Part shown: piece by piece, positions 29,001 to 36,486 of the stretch
Layout of the letters: every line of letters starts with the position of its first letter
How positions within the stretch are numbered: position 1 is the stretch's first letter
DNA from: Chthonomonas sp.
Lineage (GTDB): Bacteria; Armatimonadota; Fimbriimonadia; Fimbriimonadales; Fimbriimonadaceae
Reading direction: 5' to 3'
Assembly (NCBI GenBank): GCA_016788425.1
Contig: JAEURQ010000004.1
Location: 594,213 to 658,212, forward strand
DNA length: 64,000 nucleotides
Position numbers and translations under genes: made by a program
The notes under the pieces: generated by a model
Told to the model about the DNA's origin: nothing
What the model saw: the letters and a program-made list of their open reading frames with translations, nothing else
The model's database searches: none

Positions 29001-29268
29001 ACCCAATCGCTGGATTGAAGTCAAGGCTATGGTCGGAACCCTTGCTAGTCACCCCGTAGGAATGTCGAAGGCGCAGTTTGAGAAGGCGATGAAAGAAAAA
29101 TCCAACTTCTGGCTCTACATCGTTGAAAACGCCACATCAGAGGAACCAAGAATTTTGAAAATACAAGACCCTGCCGGAAATGCCCGTACCTTCACATTTG
29201 ATGAAGGATGGAGAGAGATTGCGATGGTGAGCCAAGTCAACGTCGAGACGGGCGAGGTGAAGGTATGA
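26014..29268 (+). CDS. NO VEIN-like protein: sacsin/HSP90-type ATPase with DUF3883 (NOV_C) nuclease-like domain
   Basis: A 1084-residue protein. Residues about 20-120 form a GHKL ATP-binding domain of the sacsin/Nov type: ELLQNAEDA (Mg-binding Asn) and GRFGIGFKSVY. The centre is large and unassigned. A Gly/Ser/Asp-rich linker follows near 860-940. The C-terminus is a DUF3883/NOV_C domain with E-x-x-A-I-E-H, GFD and IEVK, the layout of a PD-(D/E)XK nuclease. The TTG at 26014 is chosen because GGAGGAG lies six bases upstream; an ATG at 25999 is possible. The stop overlaps hsdS by four bases. Likely a defence effector or helper; not a standard type I subunit. Confidence 0.85.
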   Translation: MGVPATNIDYEALSKENLIRYGTDIKDTLEHIVGLYCERTHLVFELLQNAEDALRKRNGDGSRSVRFELSRAGLKVSHFGKPFDEPDVRGICGINRSTKKEELTAIGRFGIGFKSVYAITDQPEIRSLGQDFVIRDYVQPHRLEPQPQPQGETSFWFPFKGDQASAFGEIGEGLQKLDAKTLLFLGHVEEVDWRIEGGASGTYCRESVELQDGLRRVTLIGTTSSGEELSEEQWYVFSRPVESDGIEVGAVEIAYSVDLTASTDDLKLKTVSDSRLAAFFPTGVQTNLGVVLQAPFRTTPARDNVPPKDAWNQRLVQETASLLVESLGVLRDLNLLSVDVLCGMPIDEDDFQPGSMFRPLYDALASALQTQELLPKNGGGWMPSSQAALARGQELCELLDSAQLTSLFESKENLDWLSDAITLDRTPVLRSYLMQEHKIREIQPQTFVSRVSKEFLEDQSDEWICKLYEFLSGQSYLWKTPGNLNKPWVRLTDGTHVVAFTGEQPNAYLPSKSSSGFQTVSPAVCSSEDALSFLSSNLKLSEPDPVDDVIKNILPLYEEGMEHDNLGLYREHLEAIIAAYGNQNTRERFTSALKTKHWVASIDNEGNKNWLTPFQCYLPTDRLRQLFEGVPDIDFVDDSVQGLQGEAIRNILRACGTERYLDTVPPAQEFSSDECYKLRQKYGDTGCSGGESQDDRTLHGLDGILKRIAELPHAKAAERSQLLWDALADVVQDKRQGVVKATYTWTYYSQRSIEFDAAFIRTLKSTPWIPAKDGTLSTPDEVVFEHLDPTWTPNPVLQTALNFRPSELEQFAKAAGFDLGILNILKKSGITSESDLKQRLGLTNEDESSHDDDEHEAGDHNDYQNHEESTQGGDDDGGVGDGAGSNGKQREEEGAGSGGRGGRSSSGGSGSSSGGGMSNSSPNKNAHAGRTEFFSYLKTHPVEVEDDEFSDSETHEQRMRVEAVAIEHILKLEPDLLRTPAGNKGFDLCGTGESGLPNRWIEVKAMVGTLASHPVGMSKAQFEKAMKEKSNFWLYIVENATSEEPRILKIQDPAGNARTFTFDEGWREIAMVSQVNVETGEVKV

Positions 29269-30659
29269 GTCAGGTTCTCAGGCCCTATGAGGAATATTCA
29301 GCCAGTCCCGCCGATTGGTTAGGCGTCTTGCCAAGCCACTGGAAGACCCTCCGGTCTCGCTACTTGTTCAAGGAGGTTGACAATCGAAGCCAAGCTGGAG
29401 AGGAGACGCACCTTTCAATGAGCCAGAGGCTTGGGCTTGTTCCAAGCAAGGATATGTCTGAGCGACGCTTGGAGTCCGAGTCCTATAAAGGAGGGAAGCT
29501 CTGTCAACCTGGCGACCTGGTTCTGAACAGGCTTAAGGCTCATTTGGGTGTCTTCGCAACCTCTCGCTACTCAGGCGTGATTAGTCCAGACTACACGGTT
29601 CTGAATCCAATCACGGACCAAGTTCGAGCCGAATACTACGAGTTGGTTCTCAAGTCGCCTGGATGCCGGGGGGAGTTAAGAACCCGGACGAAGGGGCTGG
29701 TTGAGGGGTTCTGGCGACTCTACACCGACGACTTTTATTGCATCCGACTTCCTGTTCCGCCTCCTGATGAACTAAACAAAATTTTGCGGTATGTCCGCCA
29801 CCTCGACCATCGGGTGAATCGGCTCATCAAAACCAAGCGGCGGCTCATCGAGTTGCTCAACGAGCAGAAGCAAGCCATCATCCACCGTGCCGTCACCCGA
29901 GGTCTCGACCCCTCCGCCCTCCTCAAACCCTCCGGCATCGAATGGCTTGGCGACGTGCCTGCGCACTGGTCCGTGAAGCCCTTGAAGAGGTGGGCATCAA
30001 TGAACGCCCAGACACTTACGGATAAGACTCCGGGCGATTTTGAGTTTCGATACTTGGATATTGGAACGGTCGGTACGGGGCGTCTTGTGCGTGAGCCCGA
30101 GCGAATGCTGTTTGAGGGAGCACCGTCCCGAGCAAAGCGTATCGTGAGAAGCGGAGACACGATAATCTCGACTGTTCGCACCTATCTGAAGGCGATGTAC
30201 TTCATCGAAAGCGTGGAAGAGCCTGTCATCGCATCCACAGGATTCGCTGTGCTGAGTCCGACCCGAGCCATTATTCCTCGATACCTTTCATATCTCATTC
30301 AGTCTGCTGACTTTATCAATCGGGTCACCGCAAATTCCATTGGCATCGCCTATCCTGCGATTTCCGAATCGAGAATGGGCTGCTTTCACCTCGCCGCTCC
30401 CGAGCCGAGCGAACAGCTTGAAATCCTTGCTCATCTTGACTTGGCAACTGAACCTTTCGATAACGCACTCTCAAAGGCACAAGCTGAAATCGACTTCATC
30501 CGTGAGTACCGAACCCGACTAGTCGCCGACGTGGTGACCGGTCAGCTCGATGTCCGCCACCTTGCCTTGCCCGAAGTCGAAGAATCGCTCATCGAAGCGA
30601 TTGACGCAGGCGAATCCGACGACCCAGATGAAGAGCTTGAAGCCCAGGAGGTTGAATAG
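29265..30659 (+). CDS. hsdS: Type I restriction-modification specificity subunit HsdS
   Basis: DNA-recognition subunit (464 aa) with two target-recognition domains. Each is announced by a W-L-G-x-x-P-x-H-W element (about 18-27 and 225-235), and each ends in a coiled-coil spacer; the first is VNRLIKTKRRLIELLNEQKQ. The two domains read the two halves of a bipartite target. The tail is acidic (DDPDEELEAQE), which is unusual. It starts within the stop of the NOV-like gene and is followed after two bases by the AlbA_2 gene. Confidence 0.95.
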   Translation: MSQVLRPYEEYSASPADWLGVLPSHWKTLRSRYLFKEVDNRSQAGEETHLSMSQRLGLVPSKDMSERRLESESYKGGKLCQPGDLVLNRLKAHLGVFATSRYSGVISPDYTVLNPITDQVRAEYYELVLKSPGCRGELRTRTKGLVEGFWRLYTDDFYCIRLPVPPPDELNKILRYVRHLDHRVNRLIKTKRRLIELLNEQKQAIIHRAVTRGLDPSALLKPSGIEWLGDVPAHWSVKPLKRWASMNAQTLTDKTPGDFEFRYLDIGTVGTGRLVREPERMLFEGAPSRAKRIVRSGDTIISTVRTYLKAMYFIESVEEPVIASTGFAVLSPTRAIIPRYLSYLIQSADFINRVTANSIGIAYPAISESRMGCFHLAAPEPSEQLEILAHLDLATEPFDNALSKAQAEIDFIREYRTRLVADVVTGQLDVRHLALPEVEESLIEAIDAGESDDPDEELEAQEVE

Positions 30660-30661
30660 CA

Positions 30662-32134
30662 GTGCTTACCAATATTCAAATTGACGACGGAGCTCTCGGT
30701 CGCTTACTTGAAGGGCTTCAGAAGCTAGGCAGGGAGTGTGAGTGGGTTGAGTTCAAAGAGAGCTGGGATGAGCCAGAGGACATCGGCGAGTACATTTCCG
30801 CCCTTTCCAACTCAGCGGCAATAGCGGGGATGCCACAGGGCTACCTGATTTGGGGTGTTCAAGACGGCACTTTGGACATTGTTGGCACAACGTTCGACCC
30901 ATCGAGCAAGAAGATTGGCAACGAAGAGCTTGAGAATTGGCTTTCCTACCAGGTAGCTCCCCGGCTGAATCTGCGGTTCATCAAGTTTGAAGTTGATGGA
31001 AAGCCACTCGTGCTTCTCGAAGTTGACCGGGCATTCCGGCACCCTACTCGATTTAGAAACGATGAGTTCATCCGAGTCGGCTCCTACAAGAAGAAGCTCA
31101 AGGAGCACCCGGAGAAGGAGGCACTTCTTTGGAAACAGTTCTCAGAGACACCCTTTGAGGACTTGGCGGCAGCATCTGACCTGACTGCCGAGCAAGTGGT
31201 TGAACTGCTTGATATTGAGTCCTACTACCGATTGAACGACCGGCCGCTCCCCGGCGACCTGATGAAGAGCCTTGAGGCGCTCATAGTCGATGAACTAATC
31301 AAACCGGAGACTTCCGGTCGGTGGTCGGTCACAAATCTTGGGGCTGTGCTTTATGCTCGCAATCTAGATTCATTCCGAAATCTTGGGCGCAAGGTCGTTC
31401 GAATCGTTCGGTACAAGGGCAATGACCGTATTGATTCCGTCAAAGAATGGTCCATCTCCAAGGGCTATGCGGTCGGATACGAAAGTGCAGTCGAACTCGT
31501 GATGGAGCAGATGCCGTCAAGGGAGATTATCGAAAGCGCCAGAAGGATTTCGTTGCCGATGGTGCCCAAAGTGGCAGTCCGTGAAATTCTAGCGAATGCC
31601 TTGATTCACCAAGACTTTACCGTTGCAGGAGCAGGCATCATGGTCGAAATCTTCGACACTAGGGTTGAGATTTCGAATCCGGGTGAACCGATGGTTGACA
31701 CCAAGCGTCTGCTCGACCTTCCCCCTCGGTCTCGGAACGAAGCGCTCGCTTCCCACATGAGACGCATCGGCTATTGCGAAGAGAGAGGAAGTGGCATTGA
31801 CCGAGTAGTGAGCTTAGTCGAGGCATCTCAACTTCCTGCTCCCGAATTCTCTGTTCCTGACGGAAGCACGAAAGCGACCCTCTTTGGGACTCGACCGCTC
31901 AAAGATATGGATGCTGATGCCCGCATTCGGGCTTGCTATTGGCATGCATGCTTGAAGCGAGTGAGACATGAGTACGTGACCAATGCAAGTCTGAGAGAGC
32001 GATTTGGCATTGACGAAAAGAACAGCGCCACCGTATCCAGACTCATCAAAGAAGCAGTCGAGAGTGGGTTCATCAAGCCTCATGCTGAGAACTCATCGAA
32101 TCGCCTCAAGCGGTATGTCCCGTTTTGGGTCTGA
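30662..32134 (+). CDS. AlbA_2/Schlafen-type ATPase-domain protein (COG2865-like)
   Basis: A 490-residue protein. The N-terminal 130 residues match AlbA_2 (formerly AAA_4): ECEWVEFKESW, then YLIWGVQDG. Residues about 280-400 resemble the GHKL-like C-terminal region of COG2865 proteins (REILANALIHQDF, VEISNPG, RSRNEALASHMRRIGYCEERGSGIDRV), and a winged helix closes the protein. These are usually called RecG-related regulators or nucleic-acid-binding proteins; several occur in defence islands. GTG start, with AGGAGG nine to ten bases upstream. Confidence 0.85.
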   Translation: MLTNIQIDDGALGRLLEGLQKLGRECEWVEFKESWDEPEDIGEYISALSNSAAIAGMPQGYLIWGVQDGTLDIVGTTFDPSSKKIGNEELENWLSYQVAPRLNLRFIKFEVDGKPLVLLEVDRAFRHPTRFRNDEFIRVGSYKKKLKEHPEKEALLWKQFSETPFEDLAAASDLTAEQVVELLDIESYYRLNDRPLPGDLMKSLEALIVDELIKPETSGRWSVTNLGAVLYARNLDSFRNLGRKVVRIVRYKGNDRIDSVKEWSISKGYAVGYESAVELVMEQMPSREIIESARRISLPMVPKVAVREILANALIHQDFTVAGAGIMVEIFDTRVEISNPGEPMVDTKRLLDLPPRSRNEALASHMRRIGYCEERGSGIDRVVSLVEASQLPAPEFSVPDGSTKATLFGTRPLKDMDADARIRACYWHACLKRVRHEYVTNASLRERFGIDEKNSATVSRLIKEAVESGFIKPHAENSSNRLKRYVPFWV

Positions 32135-32226
32135 GTTTATTTGATGGGTATTTGATGGAACGCCCCTCTGGGGACTGATTTAGGTTCAAAAGCGACCCCA
32201 TTTCTATTTGATGCTCATTTGATGGC
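32133..32226 (+). repeat. Iteron unit A
   Basis: A 94-base unit with four ATTTGATG motifs in two pairs; within each pair the motifs are about 11 bases (one helical turn) apart. It repeats as unit B at 32339-32432 with about 13 differences. The bases between the units (32227-32338) show no gene. Confidence 0.85.
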
Positions 32227-32338
32227 TTCCGCTGCGTCATCGTGAATGGCAGACGTGCGTCTCCTTAACCTGAGAGCTGCCAGGGCGCACCCTTTTCGAG
32301 AGCATTGAGTGGCTTCAAGCGACTCGCCTGTGATGCCA

Positions 32339-32432
32339 GAGTTTATTTGATGGGTATTTGATGGAACACCCTTTTGGAGACTGATTTAGGTTCAAAATCA
32401 GTCCGAATCTTATTTGATGGTCATTTGATGGC
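32339..32432 (+). repeat. Iteron unit B
   Basis: Second 94-base copy. The first 26 bases and the central GACTGATTTAGGTTCAAAA are identical to unit A. It ends about 27-45 bases before the excisionase-type gene, so the array covers that gene's promoter region. Confidence 0.85.
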
Positions 32433-32458
32433 GCTCCATCGGGTTTCGGATATTACAC

Positions 32459-32935
32459 TTGGGGCATAATTATTCTGTGCGTGCAAGTCAGGACATCCGA
32501 ATCGAGCCTTCTGCCCTCTCTTTAGAGGCTTTGGACAGGCTCTCTAGGCTCTTTAAAGAAGGAGAGAACTCTACTCTGGTGAGTCAGAGCGGGGAAAGGA
32601 TGGTGCTGCCTTCGGAGCTGCGCAGGGTGTTTGCCTTCGTACTCAAAGCCTTGGAGAAGCGGCAGTCGGTGTGTCTGATTCCTGAAGATGAGCCGTTCAC
32701 GACCCAAGCCGCCGCAAATTTCCTTGGGATGTCTCGCCCATACTTCATGCGGTTGCTCGATGCTGGAGAGATTCCCTTCCACCGAGTCGGCACCCATCGC
32801 AGAGTGCTCTACAGAGACCTTGTTGCATTCCAAGAGAGCCGAACTGAGGTTCGCACAGCATCTAATAGCAGGATGACTCAGGAGCTGTCTGAAGCAGGTG
32901 CCTACGACCGAATGGTGGAGGAGAAAGGAGCGTGA
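32459..32935 (+). CDS. Excisionase/MerR-type HTH protein upstream of hsdR
   Basis: A 158-residue protein with an excisionase-family winged HTH at about 80-130: TTQAAANFLGMSRPYFMRLLDAGEIPFHRVGTHRRVLYRDLVAF. Proteins with this domain act as excisionases or as antitoxins/regulators next to PIN-type toxins. The TTG at 32459 is used here; a GTG at 32477, six bases after CATAAT, would be a leaderless alternative. Its stop overlaps the GTG of hsdR, so it controls or is co-translated with the nuclease. The iterons lie directly upstream and are its most likely binding sites. Confidence 0.8.
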   Translation: MGHNYSVRASQDIRIEPSALSLEALDRLSRLFKEGENSTLVSQSGERMVLPSELRRVFAFVLKALEKRQSVCLIPEDEPFTTQAAANFLGMSRPYFMRLLDAGEIPFHRVGTHRRVLYRDLVAFQESRTEVRTASNSRMTQELSEAGAYDRMVEEKGA

Positions 32936-35900
32936 GCACAGATACAAGCGAAAAGGGCTTGGAGCTACTCATCGTCCGGCACTTGACCGGACTAACCAAC
33001 GAGCAGATTCTGAAACCGTCTTCACCAGGCGTTGCCGAGAATCCTACTGGCTACATGGGAGCTGGCTACGCCTTGGGGCGAACTGAAGATTTCAATCGAG
33101 ATTACGCCATCGACCTGGTTAAGCTCTGCGCCTTTCTCTCAGCGACCCAGCCAAAGGTTTTTGCCCAGCTTGAACTTGGAACAGAGGGAATCAAACGCCA
33201 TCAGTTCTTAACCCGGCTTCAAGGCGAGATTGCCAAGCGAGGCATCGTTGACGTGTTGCGCAAGGGGGTCTCGCACCAAGCTGCCCATGTTGAGCTGTTC
33301 TTCGGAACACCTTCACCGGGAAACAAGAAAGCCAAGGAGAACTGGGACGCCAACATTTTCAGCATCACTCGGCAACTCAAGTATTCCAAGGATGAGACGC
33401 AGCTTTCACTCGACCTCTGTCTGTTCCTAAACGGTCTACCGATTGCCACCTTTGAACTGAAGAACAGCCTGACCAAGCAGACGGTCGAAGACGCCGTTCA
33501 GCAATACAAGCGAGACCGGGACTCCAGAGAGCTTCTGTTTCAATTTGCCCGCTGTCTGATTCACTTGGCCGTCGATGATTCGGAAGTGCGTTTCTGCACC
33601 CACCTCCGGGACAAGGCTTCGTGGTTCTTGCCCTTCAACAAGGGTTGGAACGACGGGGCGGGAAATCCACCCAATCCAGATGGGCTGAAGACCGACTATC
33701 TCTGGAAGGAGATTTTGACTAAGGAAGGGCTGACTGACATCCTGGAGAACTATGCCGAGCGAGTCGAGGAGAAAGACCCGAAGACCAACAAGGTCAAGCG
33801 CTCGCTCATTTTTCCTCGCTATCACCAACGAGACGTTGTTCGAAAGCTTATTGCCGACGCTAAAGCCAATGGGGCTGGCAAGCGGTACCTGATTCAGCAC
33901 TCGGCTGGGAGTGGAAAGTCGAACTCGATTGCGTGGTTGGCTCACCAGCTCGTGGGCTTGGAGAAGGACTCCACGCCAGTTTTCGACTCGGTCGTAGTTG
34001 TCACTGACCGGGTTCTTCTGGACAAACAGATTCGAGACACCATCAAGCAGTTTGCTCAGGTGGGTTCAGTGGTGGGTCATGCCGAGCGGTCTGGACAGCT
34101 TAAGGATTTCCTCAAAAACGGAAAGAAAATCATTATCACAACGGTTCAGAAGTTTCCGTTCATTCTTGATGACATCGGTTCAGCCAACAAAGACAGTTCA
34201 TTTGCCATCCTGATTGATGAGGCGCATTCAAGCCAAGGTGGTCAGACCGCCGCCAAAATGAACATCGCTCTCTCGGGAACTTCGGCTGAGGAAGACGAAG
34301 AGGACACTGAAGACCATATCAACCGCATCATGGCAGCTCGAAAAATGCTGCCGAACGCTTCTTACTTTGCATTCACTGCAACGCCTAAAAACAAGACCCT
34401 AGAGGTCTTTGGAGAAGCGTATCCTGAAGGCGACGGCGTGAAGCATCGACCATTCCACAGTTATACGATGAAGCAAGCAATTCAAGAGGGCTTTATCCTA
34501 GATGTTTTGAAGAGCTACACCCCCGTGAACAGCTACTACAACTTGGTCAAGACGGTGGAAGAAGACCCTGAGTTTGATGCCAAGAAAGCTCAAAAGAAGC
34601 TTCGTCGATACGTTGAGTCCCATGAGCACGCCATCCGGGAGAAGGCGGAAATCATGGTTGACCACTTCCATGACCAGGTCATCGCCAAGCAGAAGATTGG
34701 CGGTCAAGCCAGAGCGATGGTCATCACGGGCAACATCAAACGTGCCATCGACTACTATCACGCCTTCAAAGATTATCTGAAGGAGCGAAAGAGCCCGTAC
34801 AAAGCAATTGTCGCCTTCTCCGGTGAGCACGAATACGGCGGTCAGAAGGTCACCGAGGCTTCGCTTAATGGATTTTCGAGCAACAAGATTGCCGAGGAGA
34901 TTCAAGAAGACCCTTACCGCTTCCTGATTTGTGCAGACAAGTTCCAGACGGGATACGACGAGCCACTGCTTCACACGATGTATGTGGACAAACCGCTCTC
35001 GGGAATCAAGGCGGTTCAGACTCTTTCTCGATTAAACCGAGCGCATCCCAAGAAGCACGACACCTTCGTGCTCGACTTCGTAAACGACATTGACACGATT
35101 CAGTTGTCCTTTGACCAATATTATCGGACGACGATTCTGGCACGGGAGACTGACCCCAACAAGCTCCACGACCTGAAGGCAGACCTCGATGCCGCCCAGG
35201 TTTACGATGATGCTTCACTGAAGAGGCTCGTCGAGTTGTATCTTCAAGGAGCAGACCGAGACACTCTCGACCCGATTCTAGACGCATGTGTTGCGACGTA
35301 CCTAGATTCACTTGATGAAGACGGTCAAGTCGAGTTCAAAGGCAATGCAAAGGCATTCGTGCGAACCTACGGATTCCTGGCGTCGGTGCTCACTTACAGC
35401 ATCGCTTCCTGGGAACGACTGTCCATCTTCTTGAATTTCCTAATTCCCAAACTTCCCGCTCCTAAGGAAGAAGACTTGTCCAAGGGCGTCTTAGAATCCA
35501 TCGACATGGACAGCTACCGTGTCGAAGTTCGGTCGGCTCTGTCTATCTCATTGACTGACCAGGATTCTGAAATTGAACCGGTACCGACCTCTGGTGGGGG
35601 TCATCTTCCCGAACCTGAACTAGACCGTCTCAGTAACATTCTGAAATCGTTCAACGAGCAATTTGGCAATGTTGAATGGAAGGATGGAGACAAGATTCGT
35701 GATGTCATCACCCAAGAGATTCCGGAAAAGGTCGCTGCCGACAAAGCCTATCAGAATGCCATGCTGAACTCGGACAAGCAAAACGCCCGCATCGAACACG
35801 ACAAGGCACTTCAACGGGTTTTGGTGGAGCTTCTTTCAGACCATACAGAGTTGTTCAAGCAGTTCTCAGACAATCCAGCCTTCAAGAAGTGGCTTTCTGA

Positions 35901-35937
35901 CGCGAACTTCGCCGTCACCTACAACGCAACGCCATAA
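32932..35937 (+). CDS. hsdR: Type I restriction endonuclease subunit HsdR
   Basis: Translocase-nuclease of 1001 residues. N-terminal nuclease domain with a FELKN motif near residue 175, Walker A HSAGSGKSNS near 323-332, DEAH box near 429-432, SAT-like FAFTATPKNKT, and the motif VI region QTLSRLNRAHP. The C-terminal helical domain binds the methylase complex. GTG start overlapping the preceding stop (GTGA). It is separated from hsdM and hsdS by the AlbA_2 gene and the iteron region and so can be expressed separately from the methylase. Confidence 0.96.
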   Translation: MSTDTSEKGLELLIVRHLTGLTNEQILKPSSPGVAENPTGYMGAGYALGRTEDFNRDYAIDLVKLCAFLSATQPKVFAQLELGTEGIKRHQFLTRLQGEIAKRGIVDVLRKGVSHQAAHVELFFGTPSPGNKKAKENWDANIFSITRQLKYSKDETQLSLDLCLFLNGLPIATFELKNSLTKQTVEDAVQQYKRDRDSRELLFQFARCLIHLAVDDSEVRFCTHLRDKASWFLPFNKGWNDGAGNPPNPDGLKTDYLWKEILTKEGLTDILENYAERVEEKDPKTNKVKRSLIFPRYHQRDVVRKLIADAKANGAGKRYLIQHSAGSGKSNSIAWLAHQLVGLEKDSTPVFDSVVVVTDRVLLDKQIRDTIKQFAQVGSVVGHAERSGQLKDFLKNGKKIIITTVQKFPFILDDIGSANKDSSFAILIDEAHSSQGGQTAAKMNIALSGTSAEEDEEDTEDHINRIMAARKMLPNASYFAFTATPKNKTLEVFGEAYPEGDGVKHRPFHSYTMKQAIQEGFILDVLKSYTPVNSYYNLVKTVEEDPEFDAKKAQKKLRRYVESHEHAIREKAEIMVDHFHDQVIAKQKIGGQARAMVITGNIKRAIDYYHAFKDYLKERKSPYKAIVAFSGEHEYGGQKVTEASLNGFSSNKIAEEIQEDPYRFLICADKFQTGYDEPLLHTMYVDKPLSGIKAVQTLSRLNRAHPKKHDTFVLDFVNDIDTIQLSFDQYYRTTILARETDPNKLHDLKADLDAAQVYDDASLKRLVELYLQGADRDTLDPILDACVATYLDSLDEDGQVEFKGNAKAFVRTYGFLASVLTYSIASWERLSIFLNFLIPKLPAPKEEDLSKGVLESIDMDSYRVEVRSALSISLTDQDSEIEPVPTSGGGHLPEPELDRLSNILKSFNEQFGNVEWKDGDKIRDVITQEIPEKVAADKAYQNAMLNSDKQNARIEHDKALQRVLVELLSDHTELFKQFSDNPAFKKWLSDANFAVTYNATP

Positions 35938-35977
35938 GTTAGGGCTTGGGCGATTAAGGTGGTCGTTGAGGATTGCT

Positions 35978-35998
35978 GGGGATGCCGGTCGCATCCCC
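35978..35998 (+). terminator. Hairpin downstream of hsdR (possible terminator)
   Basis: Perfect eight-base stem GGGGATGC / GCATCCCC with a five-base loop, 40 bases after the stop; no T-run follows, so termination efficiency is uncertain. Confidence 0.4.
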
Positions 35999-36091
35999 GA
36001 GCAGTTATGAGAGTGTCAAGCTGCATGACCGGTTGACAACTGTTTCTTTCTGAGTCGGCGTCCGAGACTCCTGCACCACCATTTGTGGATT

Positions 36092-36409
36092 TTACACGCT
36101 TTCGTCCAGTTCATCGTCTGCTTGAATGTCCTCGGGATAGCAAATTGGACAGATGCAGTCGTCGCAGTCCGATTCATCGTGACAGTCTTCGCATGCGAAG
36201 GGCACATCCGTGCTTTCAGCCCAGTGGCCGAGGAACTCCTTGATGTTTAGAGCGGCGCTTCTTGGGCAACAGCACGCTTCGACGTAATCACGAAGAAGCT
36301 GTTTCATTCTGTGCTGCATTGGGTCATGCCCGACGAGCTCGCCACCGTCGAAACTTTGTTCCGGCGGAAGTTGTATTGAATCTGATTTGGTTTTCATGTG
36401 GTTTCTCAT
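36092..36409 (-). CDS. Small cysteine-rich protein
   Basis: A 105-residue protein (or 101 from the second ATG at 36397). The C-terminal half has CEDCHDESDCDDCICPICYPED, an arrangement of three CxxC-like pairs that would bind zinc; an additional CCCP lies upstream. Acidic overall. Not recognised. It diverges from the primase-like gene, sharing the palindromic region at 36444-36481. Confidence 0.55.
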   Translation of the reverse strand: MRNHMKTKSDSIQLPPEQSFDGGELVGHDPMQHRMKQLLRDYVEACCCPRSAALNIKEFLGHWAESTDVPFACEDCHDESDCDDCICPICYPEDIQADDELDESV

Positions 36410-36443
36410 AGCAGCCAGAATTGTTCTGACTTGCCTTCAAACT

Positions 36444-36481
36444 GACTATCGTGCGAATCTCATAAAAACCGCACGATAGTC
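36444..36481. promoter_or_regulatory. Operator palindrome between the Cys-rich and primase-like genes
   Basis: GACTATCGTGCG (36444-36455) and CGCACGATAGTC (36470-36481): perfect 12-base arms with a 14-base AT-rich spacer. The right arm overlaps GATAGT, a -10-like box six bases before the primase-like ATG. Confidence 0.75.
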
Positions 36482-36486
36482 TGTTC

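Noticed and set aside
32133..32432. CRISPR array
   Set aside because: Only two 94-base units and short motifs at one-turn spacing; no 25-40-base repeats with unique spacers and no cas genes in the window.
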